A stretch of 33,445 nt of DNA from Clostridiales bacterium DTU069 (GTDB lineage Bacteria; Bacillota; Clostridia; DSM-8532), in assembly GCA_001512485.1 (NCBI GenBank), contig LFRV01000081.1, forward strand, positions 1 through 33,445, read 5' to 3'. Under the pieces are notes generated by a model. The model saw only the letters and a program-made list of their open reading frames with translations, was not told the DNA's origin and searched no databases. Positions 18,645 through 27,276 of this stretch are shown one piece after another. How positions within the stretch are numbered: position 1 is the stretch's first letter; each line of letters begins with the position of its first letter. The position numbers and the translations under genes are program-made.

Positions 18645-18672
18645 TCAAAAAAGGGGTCTCATTGACCCCTTT
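18645..18672 (-). terminator. Intrinsic terminator of galM
   Basis: Arms AAAGGGGTC and GACCCCTTT (18650-18658, 18664-18672) with a 5-base loop, followed on the minus strand by a T run. It lies 55 bases after the galM stop. The region 18490-18640 shows no gene. Confidence 0.8.
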
Positions 18673-18726
18673 GTCATTGCATTTTTCCGGTATGCGGCTA
18701 ATCCATTGCGGACCAGGAATATTTAA

Positions 18727-19770
18727 CTACCTGCAGCCGAACTTATAGATCGTTGTATGGTTATATTGCTCCCCGGCCTTCAAAACAGGTGAAGGGAAGT
18801 GTTTGTGTTTCATTGCGTTGGGGAAAAAGTGAGTCTCAAGGCAAACCCCTCCCCATTTATCGTACTGCGCTCCGCCTTTGCCGGTTATCGGACCTTCCAG
18901 GTTATTCGTCGTATATAACTGGACGCCGGGTTTTGTCGTATAAACATCCATCTTCCGGCCGCTTTTCGGATCGTACAATTCGGCAATCCATTCCAGGTCA
19001 CTGCTTTTTTTATTTAATACAAAATTATGATCGTATCCGCCTTTGAACAACAGGGTATCATCCCCCGGCCCGAGTTCCGGCTTTATCCGTTTTCCCTGCC
19101 GGAAATCCATTACAGTCCCGGTTACATCTTTAATTTCCCCGGTAGGTATGCACTCTTCATTATTAACCGTGTACTTGTCGGCATTGATTTTCAGCCAGTG
19201 GTCCATAATGCTTCCGCTGTCGTGGCCGGCAAGATTGAAATATGTATGGTTCGTAAGATTTATTATCGTATCCGCGTCGGAAACAGCGTTATAGTTAATA
19301 ACCCATTCATTGTCATCGGTAAGGGTATAGGTTACCGTTACGTCGAGATTCCCGGGATAGCCTTCCTCACCGTCTTTGCTCCTGTAAAAAAGTTTTATCG
19401 AAGACTCACTGCAGTCGACTACTTCCCACAGTACCTTGTCAAATCCTTTTGCACCGCCGTGAAGGTGGTTTCTGCCGTCATTCTGCAAAAGCGTGTATTT
19501 TTTGCCGTTAAGTTCAAAAGAGGCGCCTTCAATCCTGTTCGCGTGCCTTCCGATAATTGCCCCGAAAAACGGGCTTTTAGTCAGATAGCTTTCAAAATCA
19601 TCGAACCCGAGAACAATATCATCCGCTTTCCCGTTTTTATCGGGTATGTATAATGAAACAACAATGCCTCCATAGTTTATGACTTCAGCCTTTATTCCGT
19701 TTTTGTTCCGAATCGTGTAAAGACTTACCGTGCCGCCTTCGGGCGTTTTTCCGAAAACTCTGTTTCCCAT
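18727..19770 (-). CDS. galM: Aldose 1-epimerase (galactose mutarotase)
   Basis: A 347-residue galactose mutarotase, the usual length. It interconverts alpha and beta anomers of galactose, glucose and related aldoses in the cytoplasm. Seen: RHANRIEGASF near residue 75, NHLHGG at 101-106, the catalytic His175 in NLTNHTYFNLAG, and the catalytic Glu near 318 in GGVCLETHFFP, plus the GVQLYTTNNL substrate loop. The ATG has GCGGAGG upstream; a TATAAT is present at 19805-19810 on the minus strand but without a good -35. It stands alone, ended by the terminator at 18645-18672. Together with the beta-galactosidase it would serve galactose use, though not in the same operon. Confidence 0.95.
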   Translation of the reverse strand: MGNRVFGKTPEGGTVSLYTIRNKNGIKAEVINYGGIVVSLYIPDKNGKADDIVLGFDDFESYLTKSPFFGAIIGRHANRIEGASFELNGKKYTLLQNDGRNHLHGGAKGFDKVLWEVVDCSESSIKLFYRSKDGEEGYPGNLDVTVTYTLTDDNEWVINYNAVSDADTIINLTNHTYFNLAGHDSGSIMDHWLKINADKYTVNNEECIPTGEIKDVTGTVMDFRQGKRIKPELGPGDDTLLFKGGYDHNFVLNKKSSDLEWIAELYDPKSGRKMDVYTTKPGVQLYTTNNLEGPITGKGGAQYDKWGGVCLETHFFPNAMKHKHFPSPVLKAGEQYNHTTIYKFGCR

Positions 19771-20059
19771 AACAATACCTCCGCATCATTTGTCTTTTCC
19801 TACTATTATACAGTAATCCGGGCAATTGAGAAAGTGGCCTGAAAACATAAAATTAAGGTTTTAGCAACCACAGTGCTTTTATAATTGCCTTAACATGCCG
19901 AATAATATATTCAGACCGACATTTAATGTGATTCCTTTATTACCGTATGGACACACAATATTTTAACGGAATTGTACCTTAAAGGTGCCGCTTTTTGGAC
20001 TGTCATGCAATAATTCAGCGCAAAGCGGTAATAACCGTAATACAGGCAGGGTGAAAGTT

Positions 20060-20521
20060 ATGGCGAAAGAAATAGAAAGAAGGTTTTTGGTAAAAAACAT
20101 GTCCTTTAAGGAAAAATCAACCGGTGTCCTGTACCGGCAGGGTTACCTGTCGACGGACCCGAAAACCGCGATCCGGGTCCGTACCATCGGAAACAGGGCG
20201 TTTTTGTCAATAAAAAGCGTATATGACGGAATTTCACGCCTGGAATACGAATACGAGATCCCATATGAAGACGCGAATGAAATTCTTCATTTATGCAAAA
20301 AGCCAATTATCAGGAAATACAGGTACACTATAGATTATAAAGGTTACACGTGGGAAATTGACGAATTCCTCGATGATAACGAAGGGTTGGTTATTGCCGA
20401 AATAGAACTGCAAAATGAAGAGGAACAGTTTCCGAAACCCGGTTTTATCGGCGAGGAAATAACCCATGATTATAGATACCTGAACGTTAACCTGGTAAAC
20501 CGCCCGTATAAAACATGGTAA
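20060..20521 (+). CDS. CYTH-domain protein (triphosphate tunnel metalloenzyme family)
   Basis: A 153-residue CYTH protein. Start at 20060 is chosen because MAKEIERRFLV is the standard beginning of the family, with Glu4 and Glu6 of the ExE metal motif; an in-frame ATG at 19985 would add 25 non-conserved residues. The tunnel-lining charged strands are visible: YLSTDPKTAIRVRTIG, YEYEIPYEDA, KYRYTIDYKGYTWEIDEF, and EIELQNEEE near the end. Bacterial members of this size hydrolyse inorganic triphosphate or have unknown nucleotide-like substrates. It is monocistronic as far as can be seen, with 165 bases before the DJ-1 gene. Confidence 0.9.
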   Translation: MAKEIERRFLVKNMSFKEKSTGVLYRQGYLSTDPKTAIRVRTIGNRAFLSIKSVYDGISRLEYEYEIPYEDANEILHLCKKPIIRKYRYTIDYKGYTWEIDEFLDDNEGLVIAEIELQNEEEQFPKPGFIGEEITHDYRYLNVNLVNRPYKTW

Positions 20522-20686
20522 ATCAATTCACAGCCCTTGCCCGAATGAACCGCATATAGTATCTTATTTGTAGAAACATTTATACTGGGAAAGATCACTG
20601 CTATTCATTCGTATAACGATGCATGTTCAGACTTTTTGCCGCTTAACGGAAAACCTTGAATAAACAGGAAACGGAGGTATAGTAAT

Positions 20687-21229
20687 ATGGTTTATGTAAT
20701 GCTTGCGGACGGTTTTGAGGAAATTGAAGCTTTAACCGTTGTTGATGTCCTGCGAAGAGTAGACATTAAAACATATACCGTTTCAATCGGTGCGGAAAGG
20801 ACAGTTACGGGCGCGCATAATATACCTGTGATAGCCGATTTGTTAATTTCAGAAGCTGATCTGGAAGGTGCCGATATGGTTGTTCTGCCCGGAGGCATGC
20901 CAGGGTCCACTAACCTCGATAAAAGCGCCGCGCTTGAAAAAGCAATTGAAAGCAGGGTATCACAAAAAAAATGGATGGCCGCTATCTGCGCCGCGCCGTT
21001 TATCCTCGGTAAAAGGGGCTACCTGAAAGGAAAAGAAGCCATTTGCTACCCCGGTTTCGAAAAAGAGCTTATCGGCGCAATAATCAAGAATGAAAAAGTG
21101 GTTATATCCGATAACTTCATCACTTCGAAAGGACCAGGAACCGCTTTGGATTTTGCCCTGGCCATCGTTTCGGTCCTGCGCGATAAAAATACGGCAGATG
21201 AACTGCGTGCCGGTATGCAGGCAGTTTGA
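20687..21229 (+). CDS. DJ-1/PfpI family protein (YajL/ThiJ-like)
   Basis: A 180-residue cytoplasmic protein of the DJ-1/PfpI superfamily. The conserved acid near residues 11-12 (DGFEEIEA) and the nucleophilic Cys101 at the elbow in AAICAAPFIL are both present, as is VVLPGGMPGS before it. The match is to the DJ-1/YajL group rather than the PfpI protease group. Reported activities in this group include glyoxalase-III-like or stress-related roles; which one applies is not visible. GGAGG 8 bases before ATG supports the start. The 158 bases downstream to the next gene hold no clear terminator. Confidence 0.92.
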   Translation: MVYVMLADGFEEIEALTVVDVLRRVDIKTYTVSIGAERTVTGAHNIPVIADLLISEADLEGADMVVLPGGMPGSTNLDKSAALEKAIESRVSQKKWMAAICAAPFILGKRGYLKGKEAICYPGFEKELIGAIIKNEKVVISDNFITSKGPGTALDFALAIVSVLRDKNTADELRAGMQAV

Positions 21230-21387
21230 AATAATGGAAGAACGGCTGTTTAAAATGTATAGTATCCGCTAAACTTCGTATATTAAGTAATACCCGTTAT
21301 TAATGTTTGACTTGCGGTAACGCCGACATGCGGACTTAATTGGGTGTTTTCAATTATACAACAATAAACTTTTACGGAGGGACAAAA

Positions 21388-21642
21388 ATGAAGAAAATAG
21401 CCGTTCAGAAAGGACTGACTCCTGTACAGGAGTATCTCGCCAACCATGGATATGATGTTGAAATGGTTGATTTTGACGCTTTTTCGAAATCACAGGAAGA
21501 AGATTATGACGCGGTCGTTGTTACAGGTATGAACAATGATTTTTTAGGAATGCAGGACACTGCGACAGGCGCGCCGGTTATTGACGCAACCGGGATGACG
21601 CCGGAAGAAATATACGAGCAGATTCAGCGCTCGTTCCTGTAA
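21388..21642 (+). CDS. YkuS-like protein (UPF0180 family)
   Basis: An 84-residue protein with the UPF0180/YkuS pattern: MKKIAVQKGLTPVQEYLANHGYDVE at the front, VVVTGMNNDFLGM in the middle and EEIYEQIQRS at the end. The start at 21388 has GGAGGG 7 bases upstream; the frame stays open upstream to 21340, but without a ribosome site. Members are small cytoplasmic proteins of Bacillota with no assigned function. It is followed by a strong bidirectional terminator shared with thrS. Confidence 0.88.
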   Translation: MKKIAVQKGLTPVQEYLANHGYDVEMVDFDAFSKSQEEDYDAVVVTGMNNDFLGMQDTATGAPVIDATGMTPEEIYEQIQRSFL

Positions 21643-21645
21643 AAA

Positions 21646-21681
21646 TAAAAAGCAGGAGGTTTTAACCGCTCCTGCTTTTTT
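21646..21681. terminator. Bidirectional terminator between ykuS-like gene and thrS
   Basis: Arms AGCAGGAG and CTCCTGCT (21651-21658, 21669-21676) flanked by an A run on the left and a T run on the right. It serves both converging genes. Confidence 0.88.
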
Positions 21682-21687
21682 GTTACC

Positions 21688-23625
21688 CTATCTTGCCCGT
21701 GTATTGATTTCCGTTGTTAATTTATTTATAAAATCATTGGTATCCATAACCCCGAGATCGCCTTCTTTTCTTGAACGGACCGCTACCTGAACGTTCTGCA
21801 TCTCCCTGTCGCCGATAACAAGCATGTACGGGATCTTAGCAAGCTGAGCCTCGCGGATCTTGTAACCAATCTTCTCGTTGCGCTCATCAACTTCAACCCT
21901 AACTCCGAGTTTGAAAAGTTTATCGGCAATTTGTTTCGAATATTCTATTTGCTTTTCACCAATCGGCAGCACTTTTACCTGGACGGGCGCAAGCCATGTA
22001 GGGAACGCGCCGGCATATTTTTCTATAAGCATCGCGAGGGTTCTTTCATAGCAGCCAATCGAGGTACGGTGGATAACATATGGCCGTTTCTTTTCATTGT
22101 TCTTATCGATATACGTCATATCAAAACACTCCGGCGAGTTGAAGTCTATCTGTACGGTTATAATCGTATCTTCCTTGCCGTGGACATTTTTAAACTGGAT
22201 ATCAAGTTTCGGGCCGTAAAAAGCTGCTTCCCCATCCGCTTCCTGGTACGGAATGCCTACCTTGTCCAAAATGTTCTTCATTTTAGCCTGTGTATCTTCC
22301 CAGGCTTCAGGATTGTCAATATACTTTTCCTTGTTGTCCGGATCCCATTTTGAGAACCTGTACGATATATCCTCCTTTATGCCGAGCGTGTCCATTATAT
22401 AGTTAATCAAATCGAGAACTCCCATGAACTCTTCTTCAAGCTGCTCCGGCGTAACAATCAGGTGTCCCTCGGAAATAGTAAACTGGCGTACGCGTATAAG
22501 GCCATGCATTTCACCCGAAGCTTCGTTCCTGAACAGGGTGGATGTCTCAGCCATCCTTATCGGTAGATCCCTGTAGCTGTGAAGTTTTGAATTGTAAATC
22601 ATAAACTGGAACGGGCATGTCATAGGACGCAAAGCCAGTACTTCATCATCCTTTTCTTCATCCCCTATTATAAACATGCCGTCCTTGTAATGCTGCCAAT
22701 GCCCCGATATTTTATACAAATCGCTTTTGGCCATATACGGGGTCTTTGTTATAACATAACCCCTCCGTTCTTCCTCGTCCTCCACAAACCTCTGCAGAAT
22801 CTGAATCACTTTCGCGCCTTTCGGCATAAGAAGCGGGAGACCCTGTCCAACCGGTTCCGATGTCATAAACAATTCAAGTTCCCGTCCTATCTTGTTATGA
22901 TCCCTCTTTTTCGCCTCTTCCAATTGGCGGAGATGCTCGTCAAGCATGCTTCTTTTCGGGAAACTTACACCGTAAATCCTTTGCAGCATTTTGTTTTTCT
23001 CATCACCGCGCCAGTATGCGCCCGCAAGATTAAGCAGCTTCACAGCTTTTACCCTGCCGGTGCCCGGAAGATGCGGTCCTGCGCAAAGGTCGGTAAATTC
23101 TCCCTGCCTGTAAAACGATATTTCGGCATCGTCGGGAAGCTCTCCAATCAATTCGGTTTTATATATTTCGCCGTTCTCCTGCTCCATTTTCAATGCTTCG
23201 CTGCGGCTTAACACGAACCTTTCAATCGGCAAATCCTCTTTTATTATTTTTTGCATTTCATTTTCTATTTTATCGAGATCTTCAAGAGTAAAAGGCGTCT
23301 GAACATCAAAGTCATAATAGAACCCGTTTTCTATCGCGGGGCCTATCGCAAGCTTTGTTCCCGGGAAAAGCCTTTTTACGGCCTGGGCCATAATATGAGA
23401 TGTTGTATGCCAGTAAACCGCTTTCCCCTCTTTATCGTCAAATGTAATAATATTCAGTTCGCAGTCGTCATCAAGTTGATGCCCTAAATCAACCATTTTC
23501 CCGTTAACTTCGGCGGCAACGGCTTCCCTTGCAAGAGCGCCGCTGATATTCTTCGCGGCTTCCAAAACAGTAATTCCCTTTTCAAACTCTCTTACGCTTC
23601 CGTCTTTTAAAGTAACATTAATCAT
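21688..23625 (-). CDS. thrS: Threonyl-tRNA synthetase
   Basis: A 645-residue class II synthetase that charges tRNA-Thr, of full normal length. In order: TGS domain (1-60), N2 editing domain with HTTSHIMAQA near 73-82 and SLAxAYW-like NLAGAYWRGD, the catalytic core with the zinc-binding Cys in RPMTCPFQF, motif 2 FRNEASGEMHGLIRVRQF, motif 3 in IGCYERTLAMLIE, and the C-terminal anticodon-binding domain (APVQVKVLPIG onward). The start has GAGGAG upstream and a clean promoter at 23669-23696. The leader is only about 40 bases, so there is no room for the T-box found before many Bacillota thrS genes. Confidence 0.98.
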   Translation of the reverse strand: MINVTLKDGSVREFEKGITVLEAAKNISGALAREAVAAEVNGKMVDLGHQLDDDCELNIITFDDKEGKAVYWHTTSHIMAQAVKRLFPGTKLAIGPAIENGFYYDFDVQTPFTLEDLDKIENEMQKIIKEDLPIERFVLSRSEALKMEQENGEIYKTELIGELPDDAEISFYRQGEFTDLCAGPHLPGTGRVKAVKLLNLAGAYWRGDEKNKMLQRIYGVSFPKRSMLDEHLRQLEEAKKRDHNKIGRELELFMTSEPVGQGLPLLMPKGAKVIQILQRFVEDEEERRGYVITKTPYMAKSDLYKISGHWQHYKDGMFIIGDEEKDDEVLALRPMTCPFQFMIYNSKLHSYRDLPIRMAETSTLFRNEASGEMHGLIRVRQFTISEGHLIVTPEQLEEEFMGVLDLINYIMDTLGIKEDISYRFSKWDPDNKEKYIDNPEAWEDTQAKMKNILDKVGIPYQEADGEAAFYGPKLDIQFKNVHGKEDTIITVQIDFNSPECFDMTYIDKNNEKKRPYVIHRTSIGCYERTLAMLIEKYAGAFPTWLAPVQVKVLPIGEKQIEYSKQIADKLFKLGVRVEVDERNEKIGYKIREAQLAKIPYMLVIGDREMQNVQVAVRSRKEGDLGVMDTNDFINKLTTEINTRAR

Positions 23626-23668
23626 ATATTACATCTCCTCAGATAACAAAAGTTTGCATAATATAACA

Positions 23669-23696
23669 ATTATACAATAAAACCGCAGTCTTTCAA
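23669..23696 (-). promoter_or_regulatory. Promoter of thrS
   Basis: On the minus strand TTGAAA (23691-23696) and TATAAT (23669-23674) with a 16-base spacer, giving a leader of about 40 bases before the thrS ATG. Confidence 0.7.
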
Positions 23697-23910
23697 CGCT
23701 GCAACTTAAACATTCCCTTATTATTATTTAATCTATATTATAATTGTTTTTTCATAAATGTAAAAGCGGTTACTGTAAATTAACGCATTTTACGGTATTT
23801 CCGCGCACCTGCCTGAATGCGGCGACAATACCCTGTATCGCCAGATTACGTTCCGGTACGAATACGCGGACTGCTGTTAATACTATAATTATAAGTATCG
23901 ATTTCAGGAT

Positions 23911-24333
23911 TTACTCAACGGTAATGCTGTCTTTTATTTTTTCAAATGTTGCTTTCTTGATGCCTTTGACATTCATTATCTCTTCTATGCTTTTGAACGG
24001 GCCGTTCTGCCGCCGGTATTCAATAATGGCATCAGCTTTTACAGCTCCGATGCCTTTAAGAGACATCAGGCTTTCTGCATCCGCCGTGTTGATGTTTATT
24101 TTACTCACGGCTTCAGCCGTATCCGGAACCGTGGAACCCGATCCGCCTGCCGGCTCATTTTCGGCGGTTTGCGTTTGATTATTTTCACTGCCGCCGGAAA
24201 CAACAAAAACATCTATTTTATTGGTTTTAAGATACCATCCCCACAAAACGAGAACAATAAGCAGTATCAAAACGGCAACGACAATATACGCTCTTCGGAT
24301 TTTCATTTTTCTTTCAAAAAAATTAACCTTCAT
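23911..24333 (-). CDS. ComEA-like helix-hairpin-helix DNA-binding membrane protein
   Basis: A 140-residue protein with a basic N-terminus, one membrane segment (about 16-36), a Ser/Thr/Glu-rich linker and a C-terminal helix-hairpin-helix pair: ININTADAESLMSLKGIGAVKADAIIEYR and FKSIEEIMNVKGIKKATFEKI. This is the DNA-binding end of ComEA, which binds incoming DNA at the cell surface during competence. The SLBB domain of classical ComEA is missing, so the protein is shorter. Start at 24333 is chosen for the GGGA upstream; the frame remains open to 24402 without a ribosome site. No comEB/comEC neighbours are present. The frame stays open for 45 codons beyond its stop (see findings). Confidence 0.82.
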   Translation of the reverse strand: MKVNFFERKMKIRRAYIVVAVLILLIVLVLWGWYLKTNKIDVFVVSGGSENNQTQTAENEPAGGSGSTVPDTAEAVSKININTADAESLMSLKGIGAVKADAIIEYRRQNGPFKSIEEIMNVKGIKKATFEKIKDSITVE

Positions 24334-24494
24334 AGCTTTCCCTTTAACCGGCCCGGCGTTTAATACAGCCGCCATAATACAGTAACTTTGAGACGCTTTC
24401 AATAACCTTCGTACAGTATAATGCGTAATTTTCGACGCATTGCGGCGGTTTTGTTGATTCCATTATATGGATTTATTGTAAGAATTGCAATGCC

Positions 24495-25577
24495 TTATTT
24501 TGAATTGTCCCGTTCCCCCGCGATTTCATCTATTATCGATATGACATTTTCCACAGCATTGCCGCTAAAGCTTTTTTTCATTGACTTTATGTAATTGTTT
24601 CTGCTCACATACAATTCTCTAACCTTTGATACGAGCGTTTCTTTCGTAACATTTTCTTCCATCAGCATATCGCTAAAGCCCTGGCTGCAGAAAGACTGCG
24701 CGTTAAGGATCTGATCCCCCCTGCTCGCGCTTTTCGACAGAGGTATAAGAAGCGCGGGTTTTTTAACGGTTAAAATTTCATGCAGAACCGTTGCGCCGGC
24801 CCTCGAAATAAATAAATCAGCACAAGCGAATATGTCGGGCAGCTCCTTGTCGATATATTCAAACTGCTTATATCCGCTTAACCCGTCATATTCTCGGTTC
24901 ATATTCCCTTTTCCGCATATATGGCAAATTTGAAATGTTTTAAGCAGTTCTTCAAGCGCGTCCCGGACGACCGTGTTGATAAATTCGGAACCCTGGCTTC
25001 CTCCAATAACAACGAGTACCGGCTTTCCGCCTGTAAAGCCGCACAGTTTTAAGCCGTTAAGCCGACTGCCCGTATTCATTTCTTCCCTGACGGGTAAACC
25101 TGTGTGACAGGCTTTTTCATCAGGGAAATATTTTTTTGATTCGGGAAACGTATAGCAAACTTTCCGGGCAAACGGCATCGTCAATTTGTTAGTAAGCCCC
25201 GGGGTTATATCCGATTCATGGATAACCGCGGGAATTCGCAGTACCCATGAAGCCCAGACCACAGGGCAGGAAACAAAACCTCCCTTGCTGAAAACAATAT
25301 CGGGCTTTACTTTTTTAAGAATTGAAAGTGATTGAAAAAAGCCTCCCGCTATCCTGAACAAATCCGTAATATTCTTAACATCGGCGTACCTTCTAAACTT
25401 TCCCGCGCTTATACCGTGATAAGGCAGTCCCTGTTTTTCCGCCAGTTGTTTTTCAATGCCGTTTTTTGAACCTATGTAATGTATTTCATAGCCTTTGGCC
25501 TTAAGTTTTGGAATCAATGCAATATTCGGGGTAACATGCCCTGACGTGCCCCCGCCTGTAAGAACAATAACCTTCAT
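24495..25577 (-). CDS. murG: MurG-type UDP-GlcNAc:lipid I N-acetylglucosaminyltransferase
   Basis: A 360-residue GT28 glycosyltransferase. MurG adds GlcNAc to undecaprenyl-PP-MurNAc-pentapeptide (lipid I) on the inner membrane face to make lipid II. Seen: the G-loop GGGTSGHVTPNIALI at 8-22, a second G-loop-like VIGGSQGSEFIN, and SRAGATVLHEI with the UDP-GlcNAc-binding Glu. The start at 25577 is preferred because it has AAGGAGAC upstream and gives the family's normal N-terminus; the frame is open to 25670. It lies outside any division/cell-wall cluster, between the SleB-like hydrolase and ComEA-like gene, which suggests either an additional MurG paralogue or a dispersed single copy. Confidence 0.92.
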   Translation of the reverse strand: MKVIVLTGGGTSGHVTPNIALIPKLKAKGYEIHYIGSKNGIEKQLAEKQGLPYHGISAGKFRRYADVKNITDLFRIAGGFFQSLSILKKVKPDIVFSKGGFVSCPVVWASWVLRIPAVIHESDITPGLTNKLTMPFARKVCYTFPESKKYFPDEKACHTGLPVREEMNTGSRLNGLKLCGFTGGKPVLVVIGGSQGSEFINTVVRDALEELLKTFQICHICGKGNMNREYDGLSGYKQFEYIDKELPDIFACADLFISRAGATVLHEILTVKKPALLIPLSKSASRGDQILNAQSFCSQGFSDMLMEENVTKETLVSKVRELYVSRNNYIKSMKKSFSGNAVENVISIIDEIAGERDNSK

Positions 25578-25733
25578 TTCCGTCTCCTTGCCAGGTTTCC
25601 GGCTTCCCTGCCCAATGCCGCCACAGCCGCAGGCCAGAAAGATAACCGCTCTATAAGTTAGTATATTCAATATTCGGTATAATAGGCAAGTATTTCTCCA
25701 TATTTTTAGCCGGAAAACAGATTCGGTTAATGT

Positions 25734-26014
25734 TCACCGAAAGCACCCGGGCCAGGGCTGCGTACCGACCGGAACGCGGCAGCAGTGACTCGGCCCGCTA
25801 ACCACCCGCTGGGTTTAAGTTGGCATAAATTCGTAGGACGCTGCTTAAACGTAAAAGAACTATTGTACAATAACGGAGACTATAGCGGAATGAAGCTTTA
25901 GAGATATACAGGCCGAACTGAACTGTACAGCTCTTGCAAATGAAGCTCCTTGGACGTTATTGCACAATAGTTCTATAGGCAGGTTTTTTCCGCGGATCCT
26001 AATTCGGTGTTTCG
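25734..26014. repeat. Repeat element, copy 2 (281 bp)
   Basis: Second copy of the element at 10943-11198, in the same orientation. Shared blocks run from TCACCGAAAGCACCCG to the terminal GTGTTTCG. The 19-base inverted repeat is at 25857-25875 and 25955-25973, with one change (GCACAA for GTACAA) in the right arm. Copy 2 is 25 bases longer, mainly from an insertion around 25825-25850 and one near 25905. It ends 6 bases from the stop codon of the SleB-like gene and lies 157 bases before the start of murG. Confidence 0.85.
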
Positions 26015-26020
26015 AATCAT

Positions 26021-26788
26021 TTAGTATACGAAAACCATTCTTCCTATTCTTGCTGCAAGAGGTTTTGACCACAGCCACTTGTTTGTCGCACTGTCGTCAA
26101 AGTAGAACAGCGCTCCGTTTGACGGATCTTTGCCGTTCAGGGCATCATATGCGGCCTGTTTCGCGCTTTCTGACGCAGGCTTATATATCCATCCGTTCTC
26201 AACGGGTGTAAACTGGTAATACCCGTTTGATTTTTCGTATATTACATCCTTTATAGTGTTCGGAAAACGCGAGTCCCTTACCCTGTTCAATACGACCGCT
26301 CCCACCGCAACTTTTGCGTTGTAAGGCTCGCTTTCGGCCTCCGCCGTAATCAGCCTTGACAGGAGGTCATGGTCGCTTGCGGTATACTGTACTGCAGGTT
26401 TGGCCGATAAGGTAACGCTGCCCTGCTTTGCCGCAGGTACCAGTAATTTTTGTCCCGGGTAAATTATGTCATCCCATTTGTTATTCGCTTTTCTTAAAGA
26501 ATCAAGCGTTATCCCGTACCTTTTCGCTATAAGGTACAGCGTGTTACCGCTCGCAACGGTATGCTCGGCTGCCGGTACGGTCAGTTTCTGCCCGGGATAA
26601 ATCAACGTGCCCGACAGGTTATTATCTTTCATAATGGAACTGCTTGTCGTGTTAAACAGTTTTCCTATTGTATAAAGCGAGTCACCCTTAACCACCGTGT
26701 ACTGGGCCGCAAATGCCGCTGTACCAGGCAAAATCATTACAGCAAACGCTGCTGCCAATATCACCTTCACTTTCTTCAAAGTAAACAT
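26021..26788 (-). CDS. LysM-containing spore cortex/cell-wall hydrolase (SleB type)
   Basis: A 255-residue secreted hydrolase. Residues 1-28 are a signal peptide ending at AFA; two LysM peptidoglycan-binding motifs follow (about 29-73, YTVVKGDSLYTIGKLF; and about 76-118, HTVASGNTLYLIAKRYG); the Hydrolase_2 (SleB/CwlJ) domain covers about 138-255 with the catalytic Glu in LITAEAESEPYNAKVAVGAVVLNRV. Such enzymes cleave the spore cortex as lytic transglycosylases or act in vegetative wall turnover, and their presence suggests a spore former. SleB proper carries a different N-terminal domain, so this is the LysM variant. A GGAGGAG site supports the start. The structured leader at 26829-26879 and the repeat element after its stop are noted separately. 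Confidence 0.9.
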   Translation of the reverse strand: MFTLKKVKVILAAAFAVMILPGTAAFAAQYTVVKGDSLYTIGKLFNTTSSSIMKDNNLSGTLIYPGQKLTVPAAEHTVASGNTLYLIAKRYGITLDSLRKANNKWDDIIYPGQKLLVPAAKQGSVTLSAKPAVQYTASDHDLLSRLITAEAESEPYNAKVAVGAVVLNRVRDSRFPNTIKDVIYEKSNGYYQFTPVENGWIYKPASESAKQAAYDALNGKDPSNGALFYFDDSATNKWLWSKPLAARIGRMVFVY

Positions 26789-26828
26789 TTTGCACTCCTC
26801 CTTCGTAAATTAAGATTATCGCTTTACA

Positions 26829-26879
26829 GGCTCGCGGTATATTATTTAAATATTTATCCGGTTGTGGTCCGGGCGAGCC
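26829..26879 (-). other. Stem-loop in the leader of the SleB-like gene
   Basis: Arms GGCTCGC (26829-26835) and GCGAGCC (26873-26879) enclose an inner CCGG/CCGG stem. It lies 41-91 bases before the start codon. A c-di-AMP (ydaO) riboswitch would be expected for such a gene, but its consensus was not seen. Confidence 0.4.
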
Positions 26880-26899
26880 ATCCATATTTCCAAAATGGA

Positions 26900-27239
26900 A
26901 ATTTGGTTATTTTCTATTTTAACAGAGCTTCCATGCCGTTTCCATGTAAAATATCTGGCATCACGGCCAGGTAATGCTATTTTATTGCCGTTATATGCCA
27001 ATTAAATTAACAGCGGGTTGATGGAATGCCAGCACCGTGTAATTAATTGTTGTTTGCATAATTTGTTTCCTGATATTCGGACAACCTTACCTTAAGGTTA
27101 TAAGTAATTCCACTGTTAAATTAATTCGCTGCCGCTGTGTTTATCGGAAGTATTTTGCCGAATCCCGTCGGAGCCGCCTTAAGAGCCCGGATGGCGGTGC
27201 TTATCGAAAAAATATAGGCTTATTTCTGATTAAAAATAT
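26900..27239. other. Intergenic stretch without a supported gene
   Basis: Between the leader of the SleB-like gene and the tRNA promoter nothing was found that can be supported: no ORF with a ribosome site, no tRNA and no clear hairpin-plus-T-run. A minus-strand promoter for the SleB-like gene should lie near 26900-26950 but no convincing pair of boxes was seen. Confidence 0.5.
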
Positions 27240-27267
27240 TTGATATTTTGATTAATTAAGCTATAAT
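27240..27267 (+). promoter_or_regulatory. Promoter of the tRNA pair
   Basis: TTGATA (27240-27245) and TATAAT (27262-27267) with a 16-base spacer, 10 bases before the tRNA-Val 5' end. Confidence 0.75.
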
Positions 27268-27276
27268 ATCTTTAGT

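Noticed and set aside
19027-19653. 208-codon plus-strand open frame opposite galM
   Set aside because: The frame is antisense to a complete aldose 1-epimerase with all motifs, and the product has no recognisable features.
23626-23740. T-box leader for thrS
   Set aside because: A good promoter leaves only about 40 bases before the ATG, too little for a T-box, and no specifier or T-box motif was seen.
23744-24178. Plus-strand open frame across the ComEA-like gene
   Set aside because: No ribosome site, and it overlaps the HhH domain on the other strand. The minus-strand reading is the protein-like one.
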